NCBI RefSeq assembly: GCF_002953935.1
Contig: NZ_CP026514.1
Span: forward strand, 4,030,001 to 4,094,000
Source: Arthrobacter sp. PGP41
GTDB lineage: Bacteria > Actinomycetota > Actinomycetes > Actinomycetales > Micrococcaceae
DNA length: 64,000 nt
Reading direction: 5' to 3'
The notes beneath the pieces were generated by a model, which did no database searches, had not been told where the DNA came from, and saw only the letters and a program-made list of their open reading frames with translations. The translations under genes and the position numbers were made by a program. This document shows, piece by piece, positions 8,597-17,212 of this stretch (positions within the stretch are counted from its first letter, which is position 1; every line of letters starts with the position of its first letter).

Positions 8597-10318
8597 TTGC
8601 CCTCTATCGCCACCAAGGCAACCAGCACCGGGCCCAAACAGATGACCGACCCCGACTGGTGGCGCCAGGCCTCGGTCTACCAGATTTACCCCCGCAGCTT
8701 CGCCGACTCCAACGGCGACGGTATCGGTGACATCAACGGCATCACCGCCAAGGTCCCTTACCTGAAGGCCCTGGGAATCGATGCGGTCTGGCTGAGCCCG
8801 TTCTACCCTTCAGCCCTCGCCGACGGCGGCTATGACGTGGACGACTACCGTGACGTTGACCCGCGGCTCGGCACTCTCGAGGACTTCAACGACATGGCCT
8901 CCGCCCTGCACTCCGCCGGCATCAAGCTGATCGTGGACATCGTACCCAACCACTCCTCGAACCGCCACGAGTGGTTCCAGGAAGCCCTCGCCTCCCCGAA
9001 GGGATCCCCCGCCCGCGACCGCTACATCTTCCGCGACGGACTCGGCGACAACGGTGAACTTCCGCCGTCAGACTGGGACTCCGTGTTCGGCGGTCCCGCC
9101 TGGGACCGCATCACAGAACCCGACGGAACTCCGGGGCAGTGGTACATGCACATCTTCGCCAAGGAACAGCCGGACTTCAACTGGGACAACCGCGAGGTTC
9201 GCGAAGACTTCCTGAAGACCTTGCGCTTCTGGTCCGACCGGGGAGTGGACGGTTTCCGCATTGACGTCGCCCATGCCCTGACCAAGAACCTCGAAGAGTC
9301 CCTGCCCACCAAGGCAGACCTCGAAACCCAGGGCGAGGCGCTGTACCTTGCGGGTGCGCATCCGTACTGGGACCGCGACGAAGTCCACGAGATCTATGCC
9401 GAGTGGCGCAAGCTCTTCAACGAGTACAACCCGCCGCGCACCGCTGTTGCCGAAGCCTGGGTCCACGCAGACCGCCGGGCACGCTACGCCAGCCCGGAGG
9501 GCCTCGGCCAGGCCTTCAATTTCGACCTGCTGCAGGCAGACTTTGACGGCGCCCAGTACCGGAAGATCATCACCAAGAACCTCGCCGAGGCCCAGGCTTC
9601 CGGCGCTTCCTCCACGTGGGTGTTCTCCAACCACGACGTCGTCCGGCACGCCACACGCTACGGGCTGCCGGTCTCCGGACCTTCGGCCGAGGGCGGGATC
9701 ATGGCCGGCGAGGCAGGCAAGCAGTGGCTGCTGGCCGGCGGCAGGCAGGAAGACGTCGACGTGGAACTCGGCCTGCGCCGCGCCCGAGCCGCCTCATTGC
9801 TGATGTTCGCCCTTCCAGGCTCCGCGTACCTCTACCAGGGCGAGGAACTGGGCCTGCAGGAAGTCGGCAGCGAAATCCCCGACGCAGAACGCCAGGACCC
9901 GGCCTTCTTCCGCAACAAAGGCGTGGAAATCGGCCGCGACGGCTGCCGCGTGCCGCTGCCCTGGACAGGCTCGGGCACCTCGTTCGGTTTCGGGATCGGC
10001 GGTGCCCACCTGCCGCAACCGGAATGGTTCGCAGGCTACTCAGTGGAAGCCCAGCAGGCCCGGGAAGAGTCAACCCTGTCCCTCTACCGCAGGGCGCTGG
10101 CCCTGCGGTCACGGCTGCAGACCACCGAAGCGCTGGAATGGCTGGAAACCGGCCGGCCTGACGTCCTGGCCTTCCGGCGCCCCAACGGCGGGACCTCCGT
10201 AACGAACTTCGGCACGGAAGCCTTCGAACTGCCCGCCGGCAAGGTACTGGTCTCCAGTTCGCCGCTCACGGCAGGTTCCCTGCCCGGAGCAGCCACGGCC
10301 TGGCTCCAGGAAGCGTGA
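8597..10318 (+). CDS. GH13 alpha-glucosidase (oligo-1,6-glucosidase/alpha-amylase family)
   Basis: 573 residues from a TTG at 8597 preceded by AAAGGACC; an in-frame GTG at 8546 overlapping the permease stop (GTGA) and an ATG at 8642 are alternatives. The GH13 conserved regions are complete: DIVPNHSSNRHEW, GFRIDVAHAL with nucleophile Asp223, AVAEAW with acid/base Glu286, and FSNHD with Asp347. There is no signal peptide, so it hydrolyses imported oligosaccharides in the cytoplasm, releasing glucose. The next gene is a glucokinase, which supports this. Preference for alpha-1,4 versus alpha-1,6 or trehalose-type bonds cannot be settled here. Confidence 0.92.
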   Translation: MPSIATKATSTGPKQMTDPDWWRQASVYQIYPRSFADSNGDGIGDINGITAKVPYLKALGIDAVWLSPFYPSALADGGYDVDDYRDVDPRLGTLEDFNDMASALHSAGIKLIVDIVPNHSSNRHEWFQEALASPKGSPARDRYIFRDGLGDNGELPPSDWDSVFGGPAWDRITEPDGTPGQWYMHIFAKEQPDFNWDNREVREDFLKTLRFWSDRGVDGFRIDVAHALTKNLEESLPTKADLETQGEALYLAGAHPYWDRDEVHEIYAEWRKLFNEYNPPRTAVAEAWVHADRRARYASPEGLGQAFNFDLLQADFDGAQYRKIITKNLAEAQASGASSTWVFSNHDVVRHATRYGLPVSGPSAEGGIMAGEAGKQWLLAGGRQEDVDVELGLRRARAASLLMFALPGSAYLYQGEELGLQEVGSEIPDAERQDPAFFRNKGVEIGRDGCRVPLPWTGSGTSFGFGIGGAHLPQPEWFAGYSVEAQQAREESTLSLYRRALALRSRLQTTEALEWLETGRPDVLAFRRPNGGTSVTNFGTEAFELPAGKVLVSSSPLTAGSLPGAATAWLQEA

Positions 10319-11115
10319 TGGCAGGACCCTCGACCGATACCACGGACGTGCCGTCCGGACTGGATTTCGGGATCGGCATCGATGTCGGCGGGACGTGGAT
10401 CAAGGGCGCAATCATCAACATGGGCAGCGGCACCCCGGTTGGCGGCGTCCGTCGCCTCCGGACACCTGCCTGCGGCACGGTTGATGCAGTCGCAAACACG
10501 CTGGACCAGCTCATCGACGAGCTCGAATCCGAAAGCCCCGGCCATAGCGCCCCTGCTGTCGGCGTCGCCATCCCCTCGATAGTCCAACACGGAGTGGCCA
10601 GGTCGGCAGCAAACATGGACGCCGGCTGGATCGGACTGGATGTTCAGGCCTACTTGCGGGAACGGCTTGGCCGGCCTGTTTGCGTGGTGAATGACGCCGA
10701 CGCCGCTGGTATGGCAGAAGCCCATTACGGCGTCGGGAAGGACAAACACGGCGTTGTCCTGGTCCTCACGTTGGGAACGGGCATCGGATCAGCACTCATC
10801 GTTGATGGAAAGCTGGTACCCAATTTCGAGCTGGGGCACCTGGAAGTCGGCGGGCACAAGGCAGAATCCCGGGCATCGGCCGTCGCCCGCGAAAATGCAG
10901 GGCTCAACTGGATTGAGTACGCGGACCGGCTCCAACAGTACCTGTCACATGTGGAGTTCCTCTTCTCGCCCGACCTGATCATCATCGGTGGGGGAATTTC
11001 GGAATGCAGCAACGAATACCTGCCTCGCCTGTCACTGCGCGCCCCGGTCATCCCGGCCAGCCTGGAAAACTCTGCGGGCGTGGTGGGTGCTGCCTTGCAG
11101 GCAGCTGCAGCCTGA
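10318..11115 (+). CDS. ppgK: Polyphosphate glucokinase (ROK kinase)
   Basis: 265 residues; the ATG overlaps the hydrolase stop (TGATG). It phosphorylates glucose using inorganic polyphosphate and usually also ATP. Phosphate-binding motif DVGGTWIKG is at residues 22-30; the PpgK-type block LTLGTGIGSALIVDG is followed by LVPNFELGHLEVGGHKAE and later PDLIIIGGGISE. These match polyphosphate glucokinases better than general ROK glucokinases, which carry a zinc cysteine cluster that is absent here. Last gene of the operon, followed by a terminator. Placing it after an alpha-glucosidase gives a path from imported oligosaccharide to glucose-6-phosphate. Confidence 0.9.
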   Translation: MAGPSTDTTDVPSGLDFGIGIDVGGTWIKGAIINMGSGTPVGGVRRLRTPACGTVDAVANTLDQLIDELESESPGHSAPAVGVAIPSIVQHGVARSAANMDAGWIGLDVQAYLRERLGRPVCVVNDADAAGMAEAHYGVGKDKHGVVLVLTLGTGIGSALIVDGKLVPNFELGHLEVGGHKAESRASAVARENAGLNWIEYADRLQQYLSHVEFLFSPDLIIIGGGISECSNEYLPRLSLRAPVIPASLENSAGVVGAALQAAAA

Positions 11116-11144
11116 GGGCATCCGACGAAACCGTCCCCAAAGAG

Positions 11145-11181
11145 GGGCCGACGGCGGCACTCACCACGGCGCCGTCGGCCC
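11145..11181 (+). terminator. Terminator-like hairpin after ppgK
   Basis: A perfect 12-bp stem (GGGCCGACGGCG, 11145-11156, with its complement at 11170-11181) around a 13-base loop, but with only a weak T content after it. It resembles the hairpin after the choline permease in sequence, sharing GGCACTCAC at the loop. Confidence 0.7.
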
Positions 11182-11267
11182 TTCCAACGAAGCTGCCACC
11201 CGCCCAAGCGGACCTTAGTCACGAGCACGGACCGGTGCGGGGTTGCGGCCGCCGCTAAGCTAACGCC

Positions 11268-12941
11268 ATGGCCAACAAAACCACAGCAGAGAAGCTTGCC
11301 ACCCTCCGGAAGGGCTACACGCTGGAAGGCGCCACCATAGAGCTGGGAGCCGCGATCGTGGACGGCGAGCTCCACAAGGACGCGCCGGTGCGGCTGCCGC
11401 TTTCCATGATGAACCGGCACGGCCTCGTGGCAGGTGCCACCGGCACGGGCAAGACCGTCACGCTGCACATGATGGCCGAGCAGCTCTCCACCGCCGGCGT
11501 GCCGGTATTCCTGGCTGACATCAAAGGTGACCTCTCCGGGCTGGCCACCGCCGCCGTCGGCAGTGAAAAACTCACTGCGCGCACGGAGGGCATCGGGCAG
11601 CCATGGCAGGGCAAAACGTTCCCTGTGGAGTTCCTGGCCCTGGGCGGCGACGGCAACGGCGTCCCGGTGCGGGCTACGGTGTCCTCCTTTGGGCCCATCC
11701 TGCTCTCGCGGATCATGGAACTGAACGACACGCAGGAATCGAACCTGCAGCTTGTCTTCTATTTCGCGGACAAGAACGGCTTGGAACTCATTGACCTGAA
11801 GGACCTCCGGGCGGTGATCCAGTTCCTGACGTCGGCTGAGGGCAAGGACCAGCTCGAGGAACTCGGCGGGCTGTCCAAAGCCACCGCCGGGGTTATCCTG
11901 CGCGAGCTTGTAAGCCTTGAGGCGCAGGGGCTGGAAAGGTTCTTCGGGGAACCCGAGTTCGATACCGCGGAGCTGCTGCGGACCGCCCCGGACGGCCGCG
12001 GCGTCATCACCTGCCTGGAGCTGCCCACCCTGCAGACCAAGCCCATGCTGTTTTCCACCTTCCTGATGTGGCTGCTCGCCGACCTGTTCGAGGACCTCCC
12101 CGAGGCCGGCGACCTGGACAAACCCAAGCTGGTGTTCTTCCTCGATGAAGCCCACCTCCTCTTCAACGACGCCTCCAAGGCCTTCCTGGAGGCCATCACC
12201 ACCACGGTCCGTCTCATCCGCTCCAAGGGCGTGGGGATCTTCTTCGTCACCCAGACCCCCAAGGACGTCCCCGCCGAGGTCCTGGGCCAGCTCGCCAACC
12301 GGGTGCAGCACGCCCTCCGCGCGTTCACCCCCGAGGATGCCAAGGCGCTGAAGGCCACCGTGTCCACCTTTCCGCTCAGCGACTACGACCTCGAGGAAAC
12401 CCTGACGTCCGCCGGCATCGGCGAAGCCGTCATCACCGTCATGAATGAGAAGGGTGCCCCCACCCCCGTTGCGCTGACCCGCCTGCGGGCGCCCGAGTCC
12501 GTGATGGGTCCGAGCGACGAGGCTTTGGTCCGCAGCACCGTGGCGGCTTCAGCCCTGCTGGCCAAGTACGGAACGGCGGTGGACAATCCATCGGCCTTCG
12601 AAAAGCTTTCCGGGAAGGCTGCCGCTCCCACTGGGCCGGCTGCCGATGGCCGGGAGGGAGTTCCGGGCGCGGCCGACATCGATGCCGAGGCACGCCGGAT
12701 CGAAGAAGAGATCCTCGGCCGGCCCAGCAGCCGGCCGGCAGCTTCCGGCGATGGCACGCGCCGCACCCGTGCGGAAGAGCCACGGGAACCACGGCCCGAA
12801 GCGCGCGACTCGATGATGGGAGATTTGGGTGATGCGCTGGGCGGCGGCCTGAAGAGCATGGCCAGGTCCATTGGCACGCAGCTTGGCCGCGAGCTGCTGC
12901 GCGGGGTGTTCGGCACGTCGTCCCGGCGGCGCCGCCGCTGA
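11268..12941 (+). CDS. HerA-like ATPase, DUF853 family
   Basis: 557 residues. Walker A GATGTGKT is at residues 56-63 and a Walker B KLVFFLDEAHLLF near residue 290, followed by TVRLIRSKGVGIFFVTQTPKDVP, all typical of the DUF853/YjgR branch of HerA/FtsK-type ATPases. The C-terminal 100 residues are charged and low-complexity and end in a run of arginines. Family members are cytoplasmic; their cellular role is not established. No NurA-like nuclease is next to it. Confidence 0.88.
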   Translation: MANKTTAEKLATLRKGYTLEGATIELGAAIVDGELHKDAPVRLPLSMMNRHGLVAGATGTGKTVTLHMMAEQLSTAGVPVFLADIKGDLSGLATAAVGSEKLTARTEGIGQPWQGKTFPVEFLALGGDGNGVPVRATVSSFGPILLSRIMELNDTQESNLQLVFYFADKNGLELIDLKDLRAVIQFLTSAEGKDQLEELGGLSKATAGVILRELVSLEAQGLERFFGEPEFDTAELLRTAPDGRGVITCLELPTLQTKPMLFSTFLMWLLADLFEDLPEAGDLDKPKLVFFLDEAHLLFNDASKAFLEAITTTVRLIRSKGVGIFFVTQTPKDVPAEVLGQLANRVQHALRAFTPEDAKALKATVSTFPLSDYDLEETLTSAGIGEAVITVMNEKGAPTPVALTRLRAPESVMGPSDEALVRSTVAASALLAKYGTAVDNPSAFEKLSGKAAAPTGPAADGREGVPGAADIDAEARRIEEEILGRPSSRPAASGDGTRRTRAEEPREPRPEARDSMMGDLGDALGGGLKSMARSIGTQLGRELLRGVFGTSSRRRRR

Positions 12942-12999
12942 CCAGGTACCGCATCCGCCACGCCCGACTGCCGCCGTCGGCCGCATGGCAGGTAACGTA

Positions 13000-14004
13000 A
13001 TGACAGTGCAGATGAGTCAAGCGTTGGTGAGGATCGCGGCCGGATGGCTGCTGGGACTCATGCTTGCCGTCGCCGGAGCCGTCGTTGCGGTGAACATGGT
13101 CAACAATACGGTGGCCGGCCCGCAACAGCCGGTCCGCGAGTATCTGGAGGCACTGCAAAGCGGCGACGGCGGCAAAGCCCTGGGGTTGCTTAAGGCCACT
13201 GTGCCGCCCAGCAACGCCGCCATGCTGGATGGCACCGCCCTGCAGACTGCGACGTCCCGGTTCACCAACGTGGATATTGGTGACGCGGAGGAACGTCCGG
13301 ACAACCAGGTCATGGTGCCCATGCAATACACCATTGACGGCAGCCGGCTCCGCACCGAGTTCCTGCTGGAGAAAACCGGAACCGAGTGGATCTTTTTCAA
13401 CACGTGGGCCTTTGTGCCGTCGAGGCTTCCCACCATAGATATCACCGTGGTCAATGCCAGCGAGGCCACCGTCAACGGGGTGCCCGTGAACATGCCGAAC
13501 GGCCGGAACTCCTTTGCGGTGTTCTACCCGGGCGAGTACGAGGCCACCGTGAACGGCCAGTACTTTTCGGCGTCACCCACCAGGGCCACCGTGACGGCGC
13601 GGGACGCCCCCGTAGCACCGCTCAACCTCCTTACCCAGGCCACGGACACGCTGAAGAAGGACGTGTCGGCGAAGGTGAAGGAATTCCTGGACAGCTGCGC
13701 AGCCGTTGCCGCCAAGGAGCAGAAGCTCCAGCCGGACTGCCCGTTCTATTACGCCAGCAACAACCGGGTGCAGGACGGCAGCATCAAGTGGACCGTGACC
13801 GAGTACCCCAACGTCTCCATCGAGCCCTTCGACGGCCGCTGGGTGGTGGCTCCGCTCGACGGCAAAGCCAGGGTTGAGGCCCTCCAGCAAAACCTGTTCA
13901 CCGGCGCCTGGTACCCCCTCAGCGAAGAGGTGGACTTCAGCTTCACCACCCGGCTGGACGTTTCAGGAGACTCGGTCAAGGTCACGCCGGTGCTGAGCTT
14001 CTAG
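13000..14004 (+). CDS. Membrane-anchored protein of unknown function, TcaA-like organisation
   Basis: 334 residues from the ATG at 13000 (GGCAGG upstream); another ATG lies at 12985. One hydrophobic helix at about residues 9-32 is followed by an extracytoplasmic region. A segment VVNASEATVNGVPV...FYPGEYEATVNGQYF resembles the repeated beta domains of TcaA-like surface proteins, and two Cys (SCAAVAAKEQKLQPDC) could form a disulfide. It has no zinc ribbon. It follows the HerA-like gene by about 60 bp and may be co-transcribed. Function unknown. Confidence 0.75.
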   Translation: MTVQMSQALVRIAAGWLLGLMLAVAGAVVAVNMVNNTVAGPQQPVREYLEALQSGDGGKALGLLKATVPPSNAAMLDGTALQTATSRFTNVDIGDAEERPDNQVMVPMQYTIDGSRLRTEFLLEKTGTEWIFFNTWAFVPSRLPTIDITVVNASEATVNGVPVNMPNGRNSFAVFYPGEYEATVNGQYFSASPTRATVTARDAPVAPLNLLTQATDTLKKDVSAKVKEFLDSCAAVAAKEQKLQPDCPFYYASNNRVQDGSIKWTVTEYPNVSIEPFDGRWVVAPLDGKARVEALQQNLFTGAWYPLSEEVDFSFTTRLDVSGDSVKVTPVLSF

Positions 14005-14143
14005 GCCCCGCCACAACGGCCGGTGGCCTGCCTCCGTCAAGCAGGGCACGTTTTTGGCCTCAGCCTCCGGACATTTCCCCGGACTGCCGCGTTTCCCGTC
14101 TCCGCAAGTCTCCAAAACCGGGCTCCGCGTGATGCGCGGCTTG

Positions 14144-14962
14144 CTAGCGCCGGCGACCCAGAACCGCCAGAACCTGGGCCACCATGGCTTCCGGGCGGTA
14201 CACCACGTCCGAGTAGTAGTACCGGAGGGCTGTGTATCCCTGGAGCACGGACTCGTTATTCCGCCGGTGGTCCTTCTTGACCTGGTTCCACTCGGCGTGG
14301 TGCCTCCCGTCCAGTTCCACCACCAGCCATCCGTCCAGCAGCAGGTCAACGTACCCCACCCGTTCCAGGTAGGCCTGAGGCTGAACGGAGATGCCCGCCT
14401 GGCGGAAGTAGGTCCGCGCCAGCGTCTCAAGGAGTGAATCCGCGCCCCGGTCCACCCACTGCAGGACCGCCCGCGCTTTGCCGTTGCGCTTGCCGGGAAG
14501 GCGCTGCTGGAGGAACCCGACTGTCATGTCGCCCCTGGACACAGCGCTCTCCACCATGACCAGTGATTCAGCGAACGGAAGGCATCGCAACGCGTGAATG
14601 AGGACATCAGCGAGGGCTGCAACCGGCCGGTTCGCGCACGGCGGCAGCAGCAATCCCGCGTGGTGGACCGCGTCGGCCCGGACGGCGGCTGCCCTCCGGT
14701 GGTAAACGTGGCGGGGTCCGGCCGATGGCAGGGACCAGAGGCTGTGGTAGCCGGCGGCGCTGGAACAGGTCAGCAGCTCCCGGTTCCGCAGCAGGGCAAC
14801 GAGTCCGGCAGGCGCCGTCGGAAGCGCATAAAGTCCTCGTTCCGGCTGCAGAACCCCGCCGCGGACGGCGCGGCGAAGGGCGGCATCGTCCACGCCGAGC
14901 CGGGCAAGCGCGGGCCGGCGGGCAGCACCGCCGCAACGTTCCAAGGCCTTTGACACTTCCAT
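14144..14962 (-). CDS. DUF559-like (Vsr-related) predicted nuclease-fold protein
   Basis: 272 residues from the ATG at 14962; the frame extends 52 codons upstream without good start evidence. The N-terminal part resembles the winged-helix-like region of AbiEi-type or DUF559-linked proteins (VLQPERGLYALP). The C-terminal part has a restriction-endonuclease-like core: LERVGYVDLLLDGWLVVELDGRHH, with Asp and Glu-Leu-Asp-Gly as the probable metal-binding residues. Actinobacteria carry many such orphan genes, and their function is unknown. No partner gene is adjacent. Confidence 0.78.
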   Translation of the reverse strand: MEVSKALERCGGAARRPALARLGVDDAALRRAVRGGVLQPERGLYALPTAPAGLVALLRNRELLTCSSAAGYHSLWSLPSAGPRHVYHRRAAAVRADAVHHAGLLLPPCANRPVAALADVLIHALRCLPFAESLVMVESAVSRGDMTVGFLQQRLPGKRNGKARAVLQWVDRGADSLLETLARTYFRQAGISVQPQAYLERVGYVDLLLDGWLVVELDGRHHAEWNQVKKDHRRNNESVLQGYTALRYYYSDVVYRPEAMVAQVLAVLGRRR

Positions 14963-15116
14963 GGGGCCATGGTGGCCACTTTGAGGAGCGTTTGGCAGCG
15001 GCACCCTGCGGTATGTGGACAGTCGAGCCGGCAGTGCCGTCACTGCAAGCACCCTTTTGCGACCCTCACGGCCACAGACCCCCGCAAAATCAAGGCCGAG
15101 GTAAGGCCCCAATGCC

Positions 15117-15160
15117 AAAAGGCTGCCGTCCGTGACGTGTCAGTCCCGGACGGCAGCCTT
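15117..15160 (-). terminator. Intrinsic terminator of the copD-thioredoxin operon
   Basis: A perfect 14-bp stem (arms 15119-15132 and 15147-15160) followed on the minus strand by TTTT, 25 bases past the stop of the thioredoxin-NHL gene. Confidence 0.88.
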
Positions 15161-15184
15161 CAGCTAAATTACGACGACGGCGCG

Positions 15185-17212
15185 TCAGTCCATCCCGCGG
15201 AGGTCCAGTACCAGCTCGCGGTCGCCGTCGCCCTGCAACAACACAGGGATGCCCCAGTCCTGCTGGTAGAGGTGGCAGGCGGCGTGGTCCGGGATTTCGC
15301 CGTCCTCGGTCTCGGGGCCGTCACAGGCAGCAGCCCGGGCGGTGATGTGCAGGACGCCCTCGGCCACATCAGGCGAAAGCTCCAGCGTCCGCAGCAGCCC
15401 CACGGAGGTTCCGCCGCCGGACACCAGGAGCTCCGGCGGGGTGGAGGAGATCTTCAGCTGCGTGGGATCGCCCCAGCGGTCGTCGAGCTTCTGCCCGGTG
15501 GGGGCAGTGAAGCGGACGGTCAGCTCAAGGGGCCCAGGCGCCACGGGGCTCTTGGGCCGGTGGGTCTGGACCGCTCCCTCGTCCACCTGCTGGGCTTCCT
15601 TGGGGATGGGAACGAACACCACTTGGTGCTTGTTGGCCTCAACCACCACCAGCAGGGGCTCGGAACCGGCCGAGTGCGTGTGGTCAACAATCACGTCTGA
15701 CGGCTCCAGGAGGCCGCGCGCGAGCGTTGACACCGAGCCCGAGGCGGGGTCGTAGCGGCGGACGGCACCGTTGTAGGTGTCCGCGATCGCCACCGACCCG
15801 TCCGGCAGGACAGTCACGCCCAGGGGGTGCTGCAGCCGGGCTTCCGCGGCCGGTCCGTCCCGGAAGCCGAAGTCGAACAGCCCCTTGCCGATGGCGGACT
15901 CCACCGTGACGCTGCCGTCGTCCTCAATCACCAGCTTGCGGAGGGCGGACGTCTCGGAATCGGCCACCCAAATGTTCCCGTCGGCGTCCTCGGCCAGGCC
16001 GGACGGCTGGGCGAACCAGGCCTCGTGCGGGGCACCGTCCAGCAGGCCCTCCAGCCCGTTGCCGGCCACGATGGCAACAGAGCCGCTGACGGGATCGAAG
16101 CTGAAGATCTGGTGCGTCCCGGCCATGGCGATCACCACGGCGTTGAGCTTGCGCGACCAGACAACATCCCACGGCGAACTCAGGGCAACATCCAGCGGGT
16201 GCCCGCCTAGCTCGCCGGTGAATCCCGCCGCATCCTCATCCACGCGCGCGGGTCCCGCCTCCAGCAGCCGCTGGACGCCGCTGCCGGCCAGGGTTGAGGC
16301 CTTGCCGTCCGCGAGGGACAGTCCGCGGAGACGGTGGTTGACGGAGTCGGCAATAACGACGTCGTAACCCGCCTTGGCTGCCACGTCTTCCGGCAGCAGG
16401 ACCAGGCCCTGGGGTTCGTTGAACTGGGCCACGGCAGTGTCGCCGGCGGCCGGGCCGTCGGAATAGCCCTTGACACCGGAGCCAAAGGTGCCCAGGACGG
16501 TGTGGAAGTCGGTGCCGAGCTCCACCAGGCGGTGGTGGCCGGTATCGGTGACCAGCCACGAGCCCTTCCTTGCCGCGGAACCGGCGGCCGCGGCACCCGC
16601 CGCAGTACCGCCGTCGGACGTTCCCGCCAAGGCGCCTGAACCGCGGCCCGGCGGGAGGAAGAGCGCCTTGCCGGGAAAGCGCAGGGTGCCAGACGTGGGT
16701 TCGGGGGCCACGTAGGGGCCGGAACCGCGGTGCAGGGTCCCCTTGGCTTCGTGCTGGGCGATGAGTTCGGGAATCAGCACGGCCAGGCCGTCCGCGTGCC
16801 CTTCGCCGGAGAGGTGCGCCACGATGTAGCCCTCGGGATCGATGACCACCAGGGTGGGCCAGGCCCGCGCGGTGTAGGCCTTCCAGGTCTCCAGCTCCGG
16901 ATCGTCCAGGACGGGGTGGTGGATCTCGTAGCGTTCCACGGCGGCGGCCAGGGCCACGGGATCAGCCTCGTGCTCGAACTTGGGCGAGTGGACGCCCACT
17001 GTCACCAGGACATCGGAGTACTGTTCCTCCAGCGGCCGCAGCTCGTCCAGGACGTGCAGGCAGTTGATGCAGCAGAAGGTCCAGAAGTCCAGCAGCACGA
17101 TCTTGCCGCGGAGGGATTCAAGGTCCAGTGATTTGCCGCCGGTGTTCAACCAGTTACGGCCCACCAGTTCGGAGGCCCGGACCCGGGCATGGGTGCGTAC
17201 GGTTTCGCTCAT
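15185..17212 (-). CDS. Thioredoxin-like protein with NHL beta-propeller
   Basis: 675 residues. An N-terminal thioredoxin/TlpA-like domain (about residues 15-160) contains the redox motif WTFCCINC, where CINC is the CxxC pair preceded by an extra Cys. From about residue 215 a series of NHL-type repeats (GYDVVIADSVNHRLR, GNIWVADSETSALRK, GSVAIADTYNGAVRR) forms a predicted six-bladed propeller. There is no signal peptide or membrane segment. It is the same architecture as human NHLRC2-like proteins. Its start abuts the stop of the CopD-CtaG gene, suggesting a redox role linked to copper or cytochrome oxidase assembly, but this is inference. Confidence 0.88.
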   Translation of the reverse strand: MSETVRTHARVRASELVGRNWLNTGGKSLDLESLRGKIVLLDFWTFCCINCLHVLDELRPLEEQYSDVLVTVGVHSPKFEHEADPVALAAAVERYEIHHPVLDDPELETWKAYTARAWPTLVVIDPEGYIVAHLSGEGHADGLAVLIPELIAQHEAKGTLHRGSGPYVAPEPTSGTLRFPGKALFLPPGRGSGALAGTSDGGTAAGAAAAGSAARKGSWLVTDTGHHRLVELGTDFHTVLGTFGSGVKGYSDGPAAGDTAVAQFNEPQGLVLLPEDVAAKAGYDVVIADSVNHRLRGLSLADGKASTLAGSGVQRLLEAGPARVDEDAAGFTGELGGHPLDVALSSPWDVVWSRKLNAVVIAMAGTHQIFSFDPVSGSVAIVAGNGLEGLLDGAPHEAWFAQPSGLAEDADGNIWVADSETSALRKLVIEDDGSVTVESAIGKGLFDFGFRDGPAAEARLQHPLGVTVLPDGSVAIADTYNGAVRRYDPASGSVSTLARGLLEPSDVIVDHTHSAGSEPLLVVVEANKHQVVFVPIPKEAQQVDEGAVQTHRPKSPVAPGPLELTVRFTAPTGQKLDDRWGDPTQLKISSTPPELLVSGGGTSVGLLRTLELSPDVAEGVLHITARAAACDGPETEDGEIPDHAACHLYQQDWGIPVLLQGDGDRELVLDLRGMD

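Noticed and set aside
10725..12311. 528-codon minus-strand frame opposite ppgK and the HerA-like gene
   Set aside because: Low-complexity composition and no motif; the plus-strand genes have complete motifs.
12871..12999. Longer N-terminus for the membrane protein at 13000
   Set aside because: The extension overlaps the end of the HerA-like gene and encodes an Arg/Pro-rich stretch with no start signal.
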